DNA of 64,000 nucleotides from Ancylostoma caninum (GCA_037903475.1 JBAJFG010000002.1:434001-498000), one strand, 5' to 3'; shown: positions 10,427 to 22,700, counted from the stretch's first letter. The notes: generated by a model from the sequence alone, not told the origin. Numbers and translations: made by a program.

Positions 10427-11130
10427 TCATTTGCTGGTTTTTATCAGATTTCGCACTACATTCACTTTTATGTAAGGAGGATGTGCGCTCGGTGAATGTA
10501 GGTTGATGTACTTGACGATCGTTTTCTGTGCCAGCGAATCTCCGTAGCGAATTCGAACCTTGAGGCTCAGAAATGGCAAAGATCCATCTCTGCTTGAATC
10601 TTCAACGATGGGCTTGATGTTCACATCTTTCGAGTTCAAATTCGTGAGCGTGGTTGCCAACTCAGCATATGATGATCTAATCACAAACACGTCGACGCAT
10701 CATTTGTAGAGTGTTATTTCATTTGTGAGCATCGCTTTCTCGAGCAAAGGGGCAATCCGTATCTGCATTGCTAAGCCTCGTTTCTGTACATAAAAGTTGT
10801 TTTTGAAAAGAAACACGTTGCAAGCGAGCTTAGCTTCCAGGAGAGTCTCGACATCTCTAGCGGAGAGGCCCCACATACTCACTTCTTCGCTGTGTTTGTT
10901 GAAGAGCTCGAGTAGGGATTCAATAGCTGCGTCGTTGTTGATGTTCATGTACAAAGAACCTGCATCGTAGCCCACATAGCATACGGAGTTCGGAACCTGA
11001 CCTGTTTGATGGCTTCGATAAACTCATTAGAGTTCACATCGTGGGCATCGACAACCTCACCAAAGTGGAAGGAGCTCCACTGAAAGCCTGCGGATTTGGT
11101 CCGATGGTCCTTCGCACCAGGAGATGATGG
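10427..11130 (-). pseudogene. Penelope-like element (PLE) reverse-transcriptase fossil
   Basis: On the minus strand, YDAGSLYMNINNDAAIE (10975 downward) matches the motif-A region, and KRGLAMQIRIAPLLEKA matches the PLE GLAMGQRLAP block (motif B). Motif C reads CVDVFVIRSS instead of Y.DD, directly after an in-frame TGA at about 10700. LNSKDVNIKPIVE, DGSLPFLSLKVRIR and SPSAHPPYIKVNVVRNL follow in the same frame, as in PLE RTs after motif C. Upstream (10976-11130) further PLE-like sequence needs a frame change. The GIY-YIG nuclease, terminal repeats and any hammerhead ribozyme are not recognised. The copy is short and inactive. Confidence 0.8.
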
Positions 11131-12855
11131 GTCGCGTTTTTAATTTCTGATATATCTATCTCCGAAAAGCTAGCGCTCTGATCGAGCGTGTGTTTTAACC
11201 ACGAACAGTATGTTTAGATCTCACAATAGTTTGTCCAAAAACGCGGTGCTATTTTCACGTCCCACTTTCTGCGAAGAACAGACTTCACCGCTGTTTTTAT
11301 TATCTGGCACTTATGTATTAAGCAGTTCCATCAGCGAAAGTTCTTAAATCTTCATCGAGACCCCCAGGGCATGATTAGAAAACACCATCTTTGTCACCAA
11401 CAGTTACCCGGAAAGCTTGTTGTGTTGCTTGGAGTTTCCTCAGCCCGCTTAGATCGTGGAAGTAAGATTTGTTGCAAGATATGATCTTCGAGAGCTGAGA
11501 TCGTGGGGTTTAAAGGATCAGTGCTGTAACATTAAGTGCGCAATTTATCCTGACTTCATTACTGTGGTGATAAGGCGTGTTCGAGAGTAAGTTATCAATA
11601 AAGTGAGTAAAGATGCGATATGAACGACGTTTGAGAAAAGCTATATATTCATCATACATCATGTCTTCACATGGTTAGTAGGGTCTGTATTATGTGTATC
11701 AAGGTCAGAGGAAGGCGCTAAGTTCCGAAGGCTTACTGGGATAAAATACTGACTCAGGAGCTCTTATCGAACACTGATAATGAAGATGTTTTGATCTTTA
11801 TCGACCTGGGGATATGCATATCCCTGTGAACTTGATTCTTACTTGAAGCATATGTTTAACTTCCATCGATTTTGTTTGTTGTTCCCGATAAGGTATCCGA
11901 TGTATCATGTATGTATAAGGATGAGGTCAATTCATTCCTTAAACAATTCGTAAACAATTCTCTCTCAAAATAGTTCTGGTCTGGCCACGAAAGGTGTGTG
12001 TGTGTAGACGTGTTGTGCTCGTTTCTGTTTTTACTTTGTGACCGCTCAAAGGTGCACTATTTCTGCTTGTTGCTGTGCTTTTTCTCATTCCGAGTTGGTT
12101 TCTTGTCGACATAATTTTTGTGCTTTGCTTTAGGCAAATCGATTACCTATTCTTGTTCTTACGACGGTGTTTCGGACGGGATGTCGTGTTACTAAGTACC
12201 TAACTGTGATCTTTGTTGTACTTCACAGATTGTTTCTTGTTGATGCTCAAGTCTGAGTTTGATTTTTATCTTATTCATGGTTATGAGGCATAACTTTCAT
12301 GAGGTACCTAATACCTTGTAATGAATGTTTTCTAAAATTAGAATTCAAGTCATTGAGCTGTTCCCATCATATGAAGTTCGAAGAAGGGTTACAGGTGGAG
12401 AAAATAGAGAAGACTGTCGTTACTGGGGGTCGTAAGGAGATTTTACGCTTTTGTCGTGGCGATAAGCACCTATGGTTAAGTAGAGGCCGGCGACTGGTGA
12501 GACAGGGGTCAGAAAAGTGAAGGTTGTCTGGGTCCAAAAAGTGAAGTTTGTTCACCAACCACGTCGATGGAGTTGGGGACGTAAAAAGAGTGGAGTTCAC
12601 AGAGTGCGAGATAGTGAAGCTCTTTTTTAAGATGGTTCGCACCAAAACAGCTCTAATACTGCTCAAAAGGGAAAAAAAGATGACATGTCCAGAGGCGAAA
12701 TGTTAAGTATGCTCACAATCTCTACAATTTCACTTCAACATGTCAGACGGCTGACATGTCTGAGATTTGCACTGGCTCCCTGCTTTCGTGCCGGGACCCA
12801 TGCTAATCTCAACACTAATGGCGTCTCCGCTTGGTTTTCGCTAAATATTTCGGTT
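11131..12855. other. Intergenic, nothing recognised
   Basis: The first few hundred bases may be further decayed PLE sequence (a LEFTover frame with many stops). Beyond that I see pyrimidine-rich stretches and two overlapping ORFs of 73 and 99 codons (12299-12666) on opposite strands with no recognisable motif. Confidence 0.5.
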
Positions 12856-12859
12856 ATCT

Positions 12860-13790
12860 CATAAAACTGTATGTTGCGCAGTTGTTAGTGATCTTCTTCA
12901 TGACATTCTCTACAAAATGACATCAAGACCGACGATTTTTACCAAGAATCCACGGGAAAAACATTTTTTTAAACTTTAGGCGGGTGATTTGCGTTCTTTA
13001 AAATTTCTCGGCAATTTTCAGAAAACGATGAGTTGCGCAGTTGTCTATCAAGTTGCCGACATCCTTGTGCACACAGCGGTCATAAAAGCGAGTGCGTTCG
13101 TCTGAAAATGGCCCAAAAAACAGGCCGTGTTTAAAAACGCTTTTTCGCCAATTATCTCATCCAATTCAAAAAATCAGGAGTTGCGCAGTTGTCAGCTGCC
13201 GAACCCGTATGATTCTGAGTAGAATGGTATATAATACTTGGTACTTCCTTTTATGCTGGGCTGAAAAAGCCCGCCTGGGACAGATGCCCCGTGTAGCTCA
13301 GGTGGGTTAGCGAGAGAGCACGCAATATGAGAGGGCGCCCGACGCGAGGATGAGACGGACGGGGCATCTGTCTCACCCTGGATTCTCCGTCGGGAGTGAA
13401 CGAAACTACCAAAAATTATATATCATTCTGCTCAGAATTTCATTCTGAGTTCAGCTGACAACAGCGCAACTTTCAATTCTCGCAAATAAAGAAGATATCA
13501 TGGTTTTTACGTTTTAGGAGATTTCTCAGTTATTCTTAGCTACATTTCTGTCATTTCAATACTATCTAGTGTAGTGTGGTATTGTTATTCCGTCCGACAA
13601 CTGCGCACTACCTACGCTTTCGAAATGAAAGTGATGTTCCAGGCCAAAGCCCAGGTTTTAGGCAATCTCATGCCTATATTCTTGACAGTTTTTCTCAGCC
13701 CGTATTCGCCGACGACTCCTGAGCTTCATGTTTCCTAACGCTATTTTGTACGTAGAATTCAGTCCACAACTGCGCATTTCATGTATTTCT
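12860..13790. mobile_element. ~0.9-kb palindromic element with paired GCGCAGTTGT motifs
   Basis: The motif GCGCAGTTGT occurs at 12876, 13035 and 13183, and its inverse at 13458 (one mismatch), 13597 and 13766. The three pairs share a midpoint near 13321-13326. The inner arms align best: 13175-13260 against 13385-13470, including TTGTCAGCTG and AGAATGGTATATAAT. The left motifs also sit in ~140-160-bp tandem units. The exact ends and the target duplication are not visible. No protein is encoded. Confidence 0.65.
13286..13365 (+). other. tRNA-like hairpin at the centre of the palindrome
   Basis: GCCCCGT and ACGGGGC form an acceptor-like stem, extended outward to 12 bp (CAGATGCCCCGT with ACGGGGCATCTG). 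TAGCTCAGGTGG at 13294-13305 matches the pol III box A consensus, and GCTC...GAGC can form a D-arm. A box B (GGTTCGANNCC) is not convincing, and one extra base separates acceptor and D stems, so this is a tRNA relic or SINE head and not a working tRNA gene. Confidence 0.55.
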
Positions 13791-13979
13791 TTCTTCCCCC
13801 CAACAAAATGCGCGTCTTTAGCATCCTTCCGCAATCCGGGGCTGCGCCCCGGATCTAACTTATGCTCTTCGTCGCGGGTGAAGGTTCCCCCCCCCGGGGA
13901 GTAGCCGTAAGTGATGGTGGGTTGAGACGCACCTCAGGTTATCGTGCCTATGCTTACCTTTTCTCCACGGCGGTAGCAA

Positions 13980-15093
13980 CAGGGATGAGCGGATACGAGA
14001 TTTTTCACGACACGGATAACGGTGCGGATAACGGATAGGCCAAAAATGAAAAATGATGAACGGATAACGGATACTAAACGGATACCAGTTGAGATACTAC
14101 AAGACACCACCTTCTACTAATATCAAGAATAGTATTAAGATATTATTAATACTAATATCTAGTATGTATGAAGAATTATAGAAGGGACATACGACTCGAA
14201 TATTGTGGATGAAAATTAACACAAGTTTTTCTTCTCGTTAAGCACCAAGTCCGCCATTCTCAAAACGACGGTAAGCACGACGTAATTATAAGGAGAAATA
14301 AATATAGTATTTAGGCTTCACGAAAACAACAGTAATACCTGGATATTCGATAACTCGATTGGTACACTAGTTACGTAAGATGATGCGTGACCAGGGCGTC
14401 TTCAATATAAAGATCCCTATAACAAACTCTGGTCCTTCCACGATTTCTTCTTCAGACCCGTTGGCGACAACACGACAAAGCTGTTTTTTTTGGGGCGGGG
14501 GGGGGGGGGAGGGGGCGTCACATAGCCTGATGCTTTACTTATATATTTTTTATGAAGTTCTGGTAAACCTTCTAGTACTGACTGAATATTATTGTCACAT
14601 TCACTCGTAAACATTATGTATAGATAGCCCCAAAAATTGGTAAAAACGGGGTAAATGAATAGTGGAATTGAACGTCACGAGCAAAAGAGCACCACTCATC
14701 GATAAGTTGTGAGGTCATCAACTTCGACTTTGTCAAAGGTCACAACATTAGTCAGCGTTGTTGATAATCTTACAGGTAAACAATGTTTTCGATTTTATTG
14801 TCTCAACTGTTGGAAAACCCAGAAAACCTGAGCAAGATCCTTTCTAGACGAGTATAATTCTGCATTACTTTCTCCTACATCGCTTCCAGACTCGAGAAAA
14901 TCACATATGGAGGAAAATGCGCTAGATCGTGTGATACGACGGCCTTTCTTGAAATGGAAGCTCTCCTCTGTTGGGAGCGTGCGAAATTAATCCGGCATCA
15001 AAGGCCCGGATAACGGTGCGGATAACGGATAGGCCAAAACCTACGGATAACGGTTAAACGGATAACCGGATACGGACAGTCCGCTCATCTCTG
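13980..15093. mobile_element. hAT-like element with CGGATAACGG subterminal repeats
   Basis: The ends are CAGGGATGAGCGGA and, reverse-complemented on the right, CAGAGATGAGCGGAC. Just inside each end the words CGGATAACGG, GCGGATAACGGATAGGCC and AACGGATA recur in the same orientation (14014-14095 and 15007-15080). The 8-bp flanks GGTAGCAA and GACAGTAA agree at 5 of 8 positions, a weak target duplication. The interior has a long G-run (14496-14514) and no transposase. The ends suggest hAT. Confidence 0.6.
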
Positions 15094-15128
15094 GACAGTA
15101 AGCGGCGTGCGAGGGAATGGTGGTGGGG

Positions 15129-15404
15129 CAGTGGCGGACGCAGAAAGTGGGTGGGAGAGGGGGGGACCGTGGAAAAAAGTGGGGTCTTCGCCGTTTTGGG
15201 GACCCAGACTGAAAATGGAATTAATAAAAACTTTAATTATAATAATGAATAATTAATAAAAATTATATTAAAAATAGTAATAAAAATAAACTAATAAAAA
15301 CAAACTAATCCAAGATTTTTGTATGTATTGGAAGGTAATTTCAAAAATTTGCCGACCCATTCTCGGGGGGGAGGGTGGGCGCCCCCCCCCTGCGTCCGCC
15401 ACTG
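15129..15404. mobile_element. hAT MITE, CAGTGGCGGACGCAG family (copy 2)
   Basis: The inverted ends are CAGTGGCGGACGCAG and CTGCGTCCGCCACTG, perfect over 15 bp. The flanks TGGTGGGG and TGACGGGG agree at 6 of 8 positions. The core is AT-rich. This is the best-preserved copy in the window. Confidence 0.85.
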
Positions 15405-18150
15405 TGACGGGGGTATTTTGTCGCCATGACCACTGTTGCCGCAGAGCCGCTACAGCGGCGGGTTGGTAAAAGTGAGAAAGCCCCTATAAGGAGTCCAGCG
15501 ACAGAAGGATGGTCAGACTGATATTATTTCAAAGAATGTGAATGAATATGAAATTGAGGATCAGTCCATGTACTAAGCATATGTAGTTGTTGCTCAGCTA
15601 CAACAGAATCACTTCGGAATATATGAAAATACACTTCAGAAAGCAGTGAAGGGCACGAAAAAGCAGCAGCTATGGACAAGTCGTAGAGTCTTTCACAAAA
15701 ATCCTTGTCTCACGCTGCACGTCAGCTGAGCCAAGCCATCCCACCTATGATAATGTCTAGATGCGGCGGGGCTCAGCAGTGGTCAGTGCAGAGTGAGGCA
15801 AGGATTTTGAGAGAGGCAGTAGGTGGTTACCACATTGCTAGAGCACGTACAAGCATCATCTTTGGTGTACTCCCTTCAGGAGGAGATCAGCAGCCGTAAT
15901 GTGCTTCCGCTCAACAGATTCATTGTCGTTTGTCGTCACAAATGGCATCTGCAGCCTGAAAAGGATAATCCTTACTATATTTAAAGAACTAACTTGATCT
16001 GTACCCAAAATGGGTGCCATTCAGAGCGTCTACTATACCGTCGGTAATCTGAAAAAAAAAGTTGCAAAAACGCTTTTGTAGGTGCCGTACTTTTGCTATA
16101 ATTTACTTGTACATATTTGAAATCAGCGCTTCGAGATCTATAAGACGGTGCTGTGGTGGTTTTTGGATGCGTGCGAAATTATGCTTTCGTGACATTCGCG
16201 CCCAGAATTTCATTGGATTTAAAAACGACAAAGTAAAACACTCCATTGTATGGGGTGGGCCAAAGTACGGTAACAATGCTCGTTTCTCCTCTGAAAAGAG
16301 TTGTTTTGCCTTGGAGTTAAACACAATTCAGATTTCCTTTCGCAGCGTTTTACCTGAACAGTGCTCCGGCTCAAAACTCGAATTTGTTTCACGACTCAGT
16401 CAAATGTATATTTTAAGTCCTATTGGATCCATCGAATGACCACCCAGTTGCTTGGATCTTTCGGCAGGGTTAGTAGGTTGCAGTGATACCCAAGACCATG
16501 GCTTCTTAGTAACCTTTTGGGATTCGGATTAGTTAGGAAAGCACTCGAAAAAATATTAGATGAGTTGAACCGCAACCCCATGCGCGCCGCCGGCAATGAC
16601 TTCACTCAGCATCATGGGTCCTGCGTCGGAGCCGACAGGGGATGTTCCGAGGTGAAGGGTTGCCTTATGTCAAATATGACCCACTGGAACATGAATCCTA
16701 CAACTGTATTTTAAATTACATATAAATTTCTCGGTATGCACTTTTCTATGTTACAGTATTTATAGTCACCATAGATAATGGATTTCTCTTTATTTTAGGA
16801 TTCTATCGCTGGTGGAAGTGTGTCCTTTAGATCACACTTTGGACTACGTCTAGTGTTATGGCAACATAATGAGAGCGTCATAGTGTCTCATCCAGAGAGG
16901 CTATGAAAGCGGGGTTTTGTCACATGGTACAAAACTTCTTGCTGCATCAAACACACAAAAGCAAGGGAACACGTCCTCTCACTCTTTGGTTTCAAATCGC
17001 TGAAATTTCAAACTTGGATTGCTGCATTGCAGAATACACCAGTTGGAGGCTTGACGAGCGACTACAGAAGCTTTCACCCTAGCATGGTATTATCTTTCAA
17101 CAGTCCACGAAGCGGCAGCTTTGGATTTACGTCATTTTTGGCCTCTTTTTTTGCCACCTGGTCGTCAATGCAGTGACTGACTGCTGCTGCCTACTCCAGA
17201 AGAAAAATAACGAAAATACCACTATATGCAGCGCTTTCATGGAAGTAGCTAGCGAAAAAACTGCCAGTGTAGCCAAACCTTCCATGAAATACTAAGGTGG
17301 AGTCAGGGTTTAGCCGAAAGTGGGCCTGGCCTACGCCGCATTGCCTAAATTGTTCAAAAATTCAAGGACTTGTGTGAAATACGTATGCATTTACGTCAAT
17401 GTTCCCATGTTTTTTGGAAAGAGCTATGGACGGAATACCAGAAGTTACAATCTTTTTGTTCGCTGCCGTACTTATGTATGTGGCCTCACTACAAATTGGC
17501 AAATTTTTTGCAAACATAACATACCTTCGCACAACCTTTTGTCAAAACCACCGACACTCCCTCACTCATACTTTGTCTCTGCCAGTAACATCGCAAATCA
17601 CTATATTAAGCTGCGAAACGGTTAGCGGTTTGGTGCGACGGCAGAAAAAACCTCTAAAACTCTGAGCTTTTGGAAGGAGATAGGGTAATCAACGCTGTTT
17701 GCATTGGTTCTCCTCCTAAATAGGTACAGCTGCGATTTGTGCTATTGAAAGTAGTTTTAGAACTTAATGTGTTGTCCCTTTGTATACCGTACCACAGCTA
17801 AAGAAAATGGTTGAAAGGAGTGGAATTTTCAGTGAAGCCAACGCCTTGGCAGGGAGGTGGTGTAGAATCTAAATTAGATGATTTTAGTTAGTCACCCTGC
17901 TTATTAGGCCATAAGTATGCGGAAGGGTGTTATGTCTTTATGAGTTGTGTTAAAAATAAACTACTAGAAAATCAAAAAAGGCCAGCTTTCCATGTTGCAG
18001 AACGATCCCTTATCGGAACAGCGAATCAAGAAATTATGCCACCCTCTGTGCTCGTCAGTGAGGAAAGGAGGCATACGATAAAGGCTGGTCCTGTACGTCT
18101 AGGGTAGGTCCCTCTCCCCATATAGTTCTTAGACCGTTCCAAGTTACTAC
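15405..18150. other. Intergenic, nothing recognised
   Basis: Several ORFs of 60-125 codons (for example 16062-16439 on + and 17320-17665 in two + frames) overlap others or lack family motifs and splice context. I do not call a gene. Confidence 0.5.
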
Positions 18151-18321
18151 ACATCAGTATATAGAATATGCCTGAGCCGTACTCCTCTCGTCCGAATATT
18201 ACTAATCCTTAATCCAATGTCCTCCGTTGATCTTTGTTTGGTTCTTCGCTTGGTTGATGTTTTATTGTTTTAATCTAATTTTGTTGCTAACATTGTCATG
18301 CACGCCTATGTGCGTATTCAA

Positions 18322-18376
<55 letters not shown>

Positions 18377-18378
18377 AT
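18150..18378 (+). repeat. LINE-like 3' tail with (AAAT)n microsatellite
   Basis: About 15 copies of AAAT at 18320-18378 follow AT-rich sequence. RTE-type LINEs in nematodes often end in such short repeats, so the flanking 170 bp may be a LINE 3' end. No reverse-transcriptase frame is seen upstream. The microsatellite itself is certain. Confidence 0.6.
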
Positions 18379-21226
18379 GTACGGAAAACAAAACAAACCT
18401 GTTCGCTGCGGTTGCGTGCACTTCTTTAGGAAGCTTGGTGCTGAAACCGGTAGAAAATCCAATAGATAAATGAATATCTTCCACAAAAAAAATTCCGGCA
18501 AAGTTCAACGAATGAGAAGAGGTTTCTCAAATTTGGGTAATTGAATCTTTTTGTAATCCTTATCTTCTACCTCACACTACCGGAATACCGTTAGGTTACC
18601 GCAGATCCCTTGCCAACTATTCGGAGTGCATCGGCGAGCACCTGTTTACGGTCCACCAACTGCTTCGTGCGCCGAGCCTTTGATCACCCGCGTGTCCCTA
18701 AATCACTTAACACTGACCGGAAAGCACAAGAGTTGATTGATGGATGAGGCTATGCAGCCGTTTCCCTCGCCACAGGTTGCAAATTCTTCGGTGATGGTCC
18801 CATTATTGAAGTTTGCTTACTAGTTAAAAAAGTTTGGAGAAACTTCTGCAACAATTGCACTCAAAACAGTTTCGGACCAACTTTTCGTGATAAGCAAAGG
18901 CGTTTGTGTTGTGGTTGTGAAGTCAAAGCTTCGAAGAATTCAGCGAGAACAGATGCAGTTCTTGGTCGCTGTAAGTGTTGTCGGTCATTGAGAGAGCGCG
19001 AACTACACCCATCCGTCTTCGTCTCGTTCCTTGTCTTGATTTGAGTCGCAAGCAAGTCGGCACCTGTGAATCTGGCTCAGCGCTGGTATTCTCATCTACT
19101 CTGGAAGAAGACGGGTCTCACACGAGCACCTTCACCGATATAAAGCTCCTCTTGTTCATTGAAAAGCTTACCTCTCCTGCCTTTATTGGAATCGTACTTC
19201 ACTGAATTTGTAATGGCCTTTCATTCTTCTTCTTCGAGGATCGCGTTGGTTTGAGCAAAACCAGGTAAATGCTAGACTTCAATAACACAGCTTACCACAA
19301 AATTATCAGTGCCGGACGTAGGAGTTGCTAGTCAGAGGTGTGGGTGGCATGGGAAAAAATGGCAGAAAAGATTCAGTGTTACAAAAAAAGTATTTTACAA
19401 GCTGCATTTTGCTGTAAAATGTTCTGAACCATGCTGGATCACTATTTTGTGAAGTTCTGGAACAATAATGCAACATTAATAATTAAGGGATCTTGTTTAT
19501 TCCTGTGTGATGGCGTTCAGACAATAGGTGAAACAATGAACTTTCTCCATCCGGTTAGGTGTGAAGAAACTGCTGGAGAGTGCTTGTAGTAGCTCTCACT
19601 CACGGCCGACTATCCGATCATAGAGGAAACTGTAATTCGTGAAACGTTCTAAGCCCACAGTCTAAGCCTTTGACGGCTGGCCTATGTAACTCCTTCTCTT
19701 AGAGACGCACATGATGTTAGGATGCCCTCGATACTCTCGATACGGATTCTCTCGCATATAATGTTAGGACTAATTATCTGTTCTAGATATTTTTTTCGGA
19801 GACGTTCGTCAGAAGAATGGTTTCTTTTGTTGATCGTCTTCAGACATAAGACAAACTGGCCGCTAACCAAGCACAATGCTTAAATTGCAAATGGCAAGTA
19901 GGTTGCCGCATCCCATGCTGTTTCTCACTTCCCTTTATAACTTGCCTATATATTAAGGTGAGTCATGAGTTTTAGGAATTTTTCATTTGCATTTCTGAAA
20001 AGACAGTAACTTGCAGTCTTTCCGATGAATGAACCTTTGTGACTCTAGAGGGTATGGCAATAAATGCCTAGACTGCGGTTGACAAAATCGTACTGTACCT
20101 GGTTCTACAACACAAAAAAGGCAGCCGACTCGGCATTTCAGTACATTTTTTGCCTTCACTCGTTTGTTTCTCATCAAAGCTGAACTCATCCGATTGTCTG
20201 CTAATATGAAGGGGGATGGCTCCTGCGATATGCAGGAGGAAGAAGAAGTTCCATCCCTGGCGTAGGATACCAAAGCGCTACCAGATTCTTTTGCAGGTAA
20301 CCGCTTGCCTACTACACTATGATTAGGCTTGCCTGCAAAAAATCGAACATTTGAATCGCCCAAGGCTCTTATCCAACCTATATGTGGACAAAATACTTGT
20401 GTATAGTAGTGCTGCTTCACATTTGGTTTCGAGCACTAATTCGAGAGAAAAATGAGAAAGACCGAAAATGGTCAGAAACGCTATTTTGGTGGCTTTCAGG
20501 ATGCAGAAAAAGCATCGTTTTCGAGTATAAAGCAAGAACAAACCCGTTATGTTGTAGAGCGAACTTCAATCATTAATGTGCTCCCTAAGTTTCGTCAACA
20601 TTTGTTCCCTGGACTTTGAAGAATTTGAAGAATCGAAAAGAAAAATTCTTAAAACTTATGGCTCACCCTAATACATACATGAATGCACTGTGCGTCCTGG
20701 ATTCACTACTGTGTAAATTTTTATCAACCGTAAAATATCTTCCGGAAGCGAGTAGATTCCCTCGATTCCTCCTCATTATGAAAATTAAGGAGAGAAGTTG
20801 AGCACCCTTTTATCGCAGCCAAGTTGAGAAATCCAAGAATAACTTCACCCATGCAACATCCTGAATAGCTGTTGCTGGCGACGCAACAGTGGAGTAACAC
20901 TCATCGTTGATTTTATTTTGTAAGGAAATGCTGAACGGAAATGTGCAGTTTGTCTTCGCACTATCTAGTGCAGCATCTGCTCAGCTGTTCATACAATTTT
21001 GCTCCAACATCTGTCGTCTGTGAGTAACTACAGAGTAGAGTGCGATTCTCTGTTGTCCTTTAACATTCCACATGTGCCCACTGCATTGCAATAGACTTTT
21101 CAAAGTTAACGTAAGATTTTGACAATTCTGCGTTTCATCTCTTTAACACATGCTCACGATTCCCTTGCTACTTTAGATACATACATACGACTTGTTTGAT
21201 TACAAGTGTTGCTTTGAAAACGCATG
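18379..21226. other. Intergenic, nothing recognised
   Basis: The longest frame is 145 codons on the minus strand (19983-20420). It starts MKQHYYTQVF, has no family motif, and overlaps ORFs on both strands. Nothing else stands out. Confidence 0.5.
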
Positions 21227-21228
21227 TA

Positions 21229-21498
21229 CAGTGGACGTCAATGGTGTTGGCCCATTCGCGGCCTCAAGAAGGACGTCGCGCAACCGCGCCGCGCGCGCCG
21301 TAACCGATGTTTCTGCTGCTGTTATGCTATTTCTACCAGTTTTTCTACCCGATTTCAAGGATTTTCGACCAAATCGGGAAGAAAAGAGTCTAGAAGAATC
21401 ATTCCGGCGGCAGACGACACCGACCCTGGCGCGCACGGCGCGGTCGCGCTGCGTCCTTCTCGAAGCCGCAGATGGGCCACCGCCATTGCCGTTCACTG
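21229..21498. mobile_element. Near-perfect palindromic MITE with TA flanks
   Basis: The ends CAGTGGACGTCAATGG and (reverse complement of the right) CAGTGAACGGCAATGG are bounded by TA on both sides (21227-21228 and 21499-21500). The arms meet near 21365, with CCCGATTTC and AAATCGGG either side of the turn. They are GC-rich, so both strands translate to similar peptides (GPFAASRRT and GPSAASRRT); these are not genes. TA flanks suggest a Tc1/mariner-mobilised element. Confidence 0.7.
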
Positions 21499-21500
21499 TA

Positions 21501-22440
21501 CATCTGGGTTGCTTCCATGTGGCAGTGCATCATCTCACATGCATTCTGTTCTTTGGGAACACTTCTAGTTCCCGACAGGAGTTAAATTGCTAAAAACCAT
21601 ATGAACACTTCCTTACGTAAGGATCTACCAGGCCCAAAATCCTCTGAAAAAGTTACTGGAAAGTTATAAGGAACAGGTCCTCTCGTTTGGTTCTCTCTCA
21701 CTACTCACTATCATCAATGGATTCTGTGTAGACAATCCTCTTATATAAATCATGGCAGTGCAACAAAATTTTCTAGAGCGCAGGCGTAGGTGGAATAGCA
21801 TGTGATCGCATGCTTTAGCCGTGAGGTTCATATATAGACTGTGGCTCGCGAGGATGCGCAGCTGATGGGACATTCGGCCGATGTTTCGTCATAGGTGCAT
21901 AGACGTAGTGGAAGGCGGGTGCATTCGGGACTTCGCGGTGGGACCAGCGGCTAGCGGTCTCGAGCACTCCAGGCGAGACAGTGTTTACAACGGTCTGACG
22001 ATGCAGAGCAGCAATGTACGGAGCAGAGTAGCCCCTCTGATGGAGCTTTGTCAGTAACTGCACTCAATCTTGGAACGCTGGACGTGAATCACTTCGAACC
22101 GATGAGTGGAGACCGTAGCGATAGGATTCACTCGGTTTCCTTATATAGGATGTGCTCTTTGCGCACCTCTCATTATTGAGGCCCCATAGGGTTGAGTTTG
22201 AGGATCCGTCTGGTTTTAAGAAGGGCACTATGATCAAATACATAGGATGAACGAACGAAAAACACGTCATTATAAGCTGTTGTGACATTTTCTGGAACCA
22301 GTTGCGCAATCGATCAAACTTTCTAAATATTTCCTAACTTTCTTCCATTCTTTTTCAAGATTTACAAAGAGTGCGCGTGCACTTATATGGACTGATGTGC
22401 CGGGGCTCCGTACTTCAGAAACACATCAGAATAGTTGTCC
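21501..22440. other. Intergenic, adjacent minus-strand ORFs of unknown nature
   Basis: Two abutting minus-strand ORFs (22309-22064, 81 codons, and 22063-21815, 82 codons) read in one frame across a single stop. They may be a decayed retroelement fragment (LLTKLHQRGYSAPYI), but I cannot assign them. Confidence 0.35.
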
Positions 22441-22700
22441 ACCGAGCGAGAAAAAGTTCGCCGTGGCCCAACAGTGGGAGGAACGCCAGGATACAGATCC
22501 ATGAATGGAGAATGGGTATTCCCGGGCCCAAAAGTGGGGAAAGCGCCTGGATATGGGTGCACGGATAGAGAGTGAGTCCGCATGATTCCCATTAGTGGGG
22601 AAAATGCCAGCAGGCGGGTCCACGGATGGAGAATGGGTCATCCGTGGTCCAATATTGGGGAAAACGTCAAGATGCACGTCTGCCGGTGGAGTAGGGACAC
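22441..22700 (-). repeat. 60-bp minisatellite, about four units, open on the minus strand
   Basis: A unit of 60-61 bp around AGTGGGGAAAACGCC and GGATGGAGAATGGGT repeats from 22471, 22531, 22594 and 22653. Translated on the minus strand it gives 20-residue proline-rich repeats (THSLSVHPYPGAFPTFGPGN, then THSPFMDLYPGVPPTVGPRR). One unit carries an extra base and shifts the frame, so a single ORF does not cover the array. It could be a decayed coding repeat or simple satellite. Confidence 0.7.

Noticed and set aside
19983..20420. 145-codon minus-strand ORF
   Set aside because: No motif or linked exons; kept only as a remark in the region entry.
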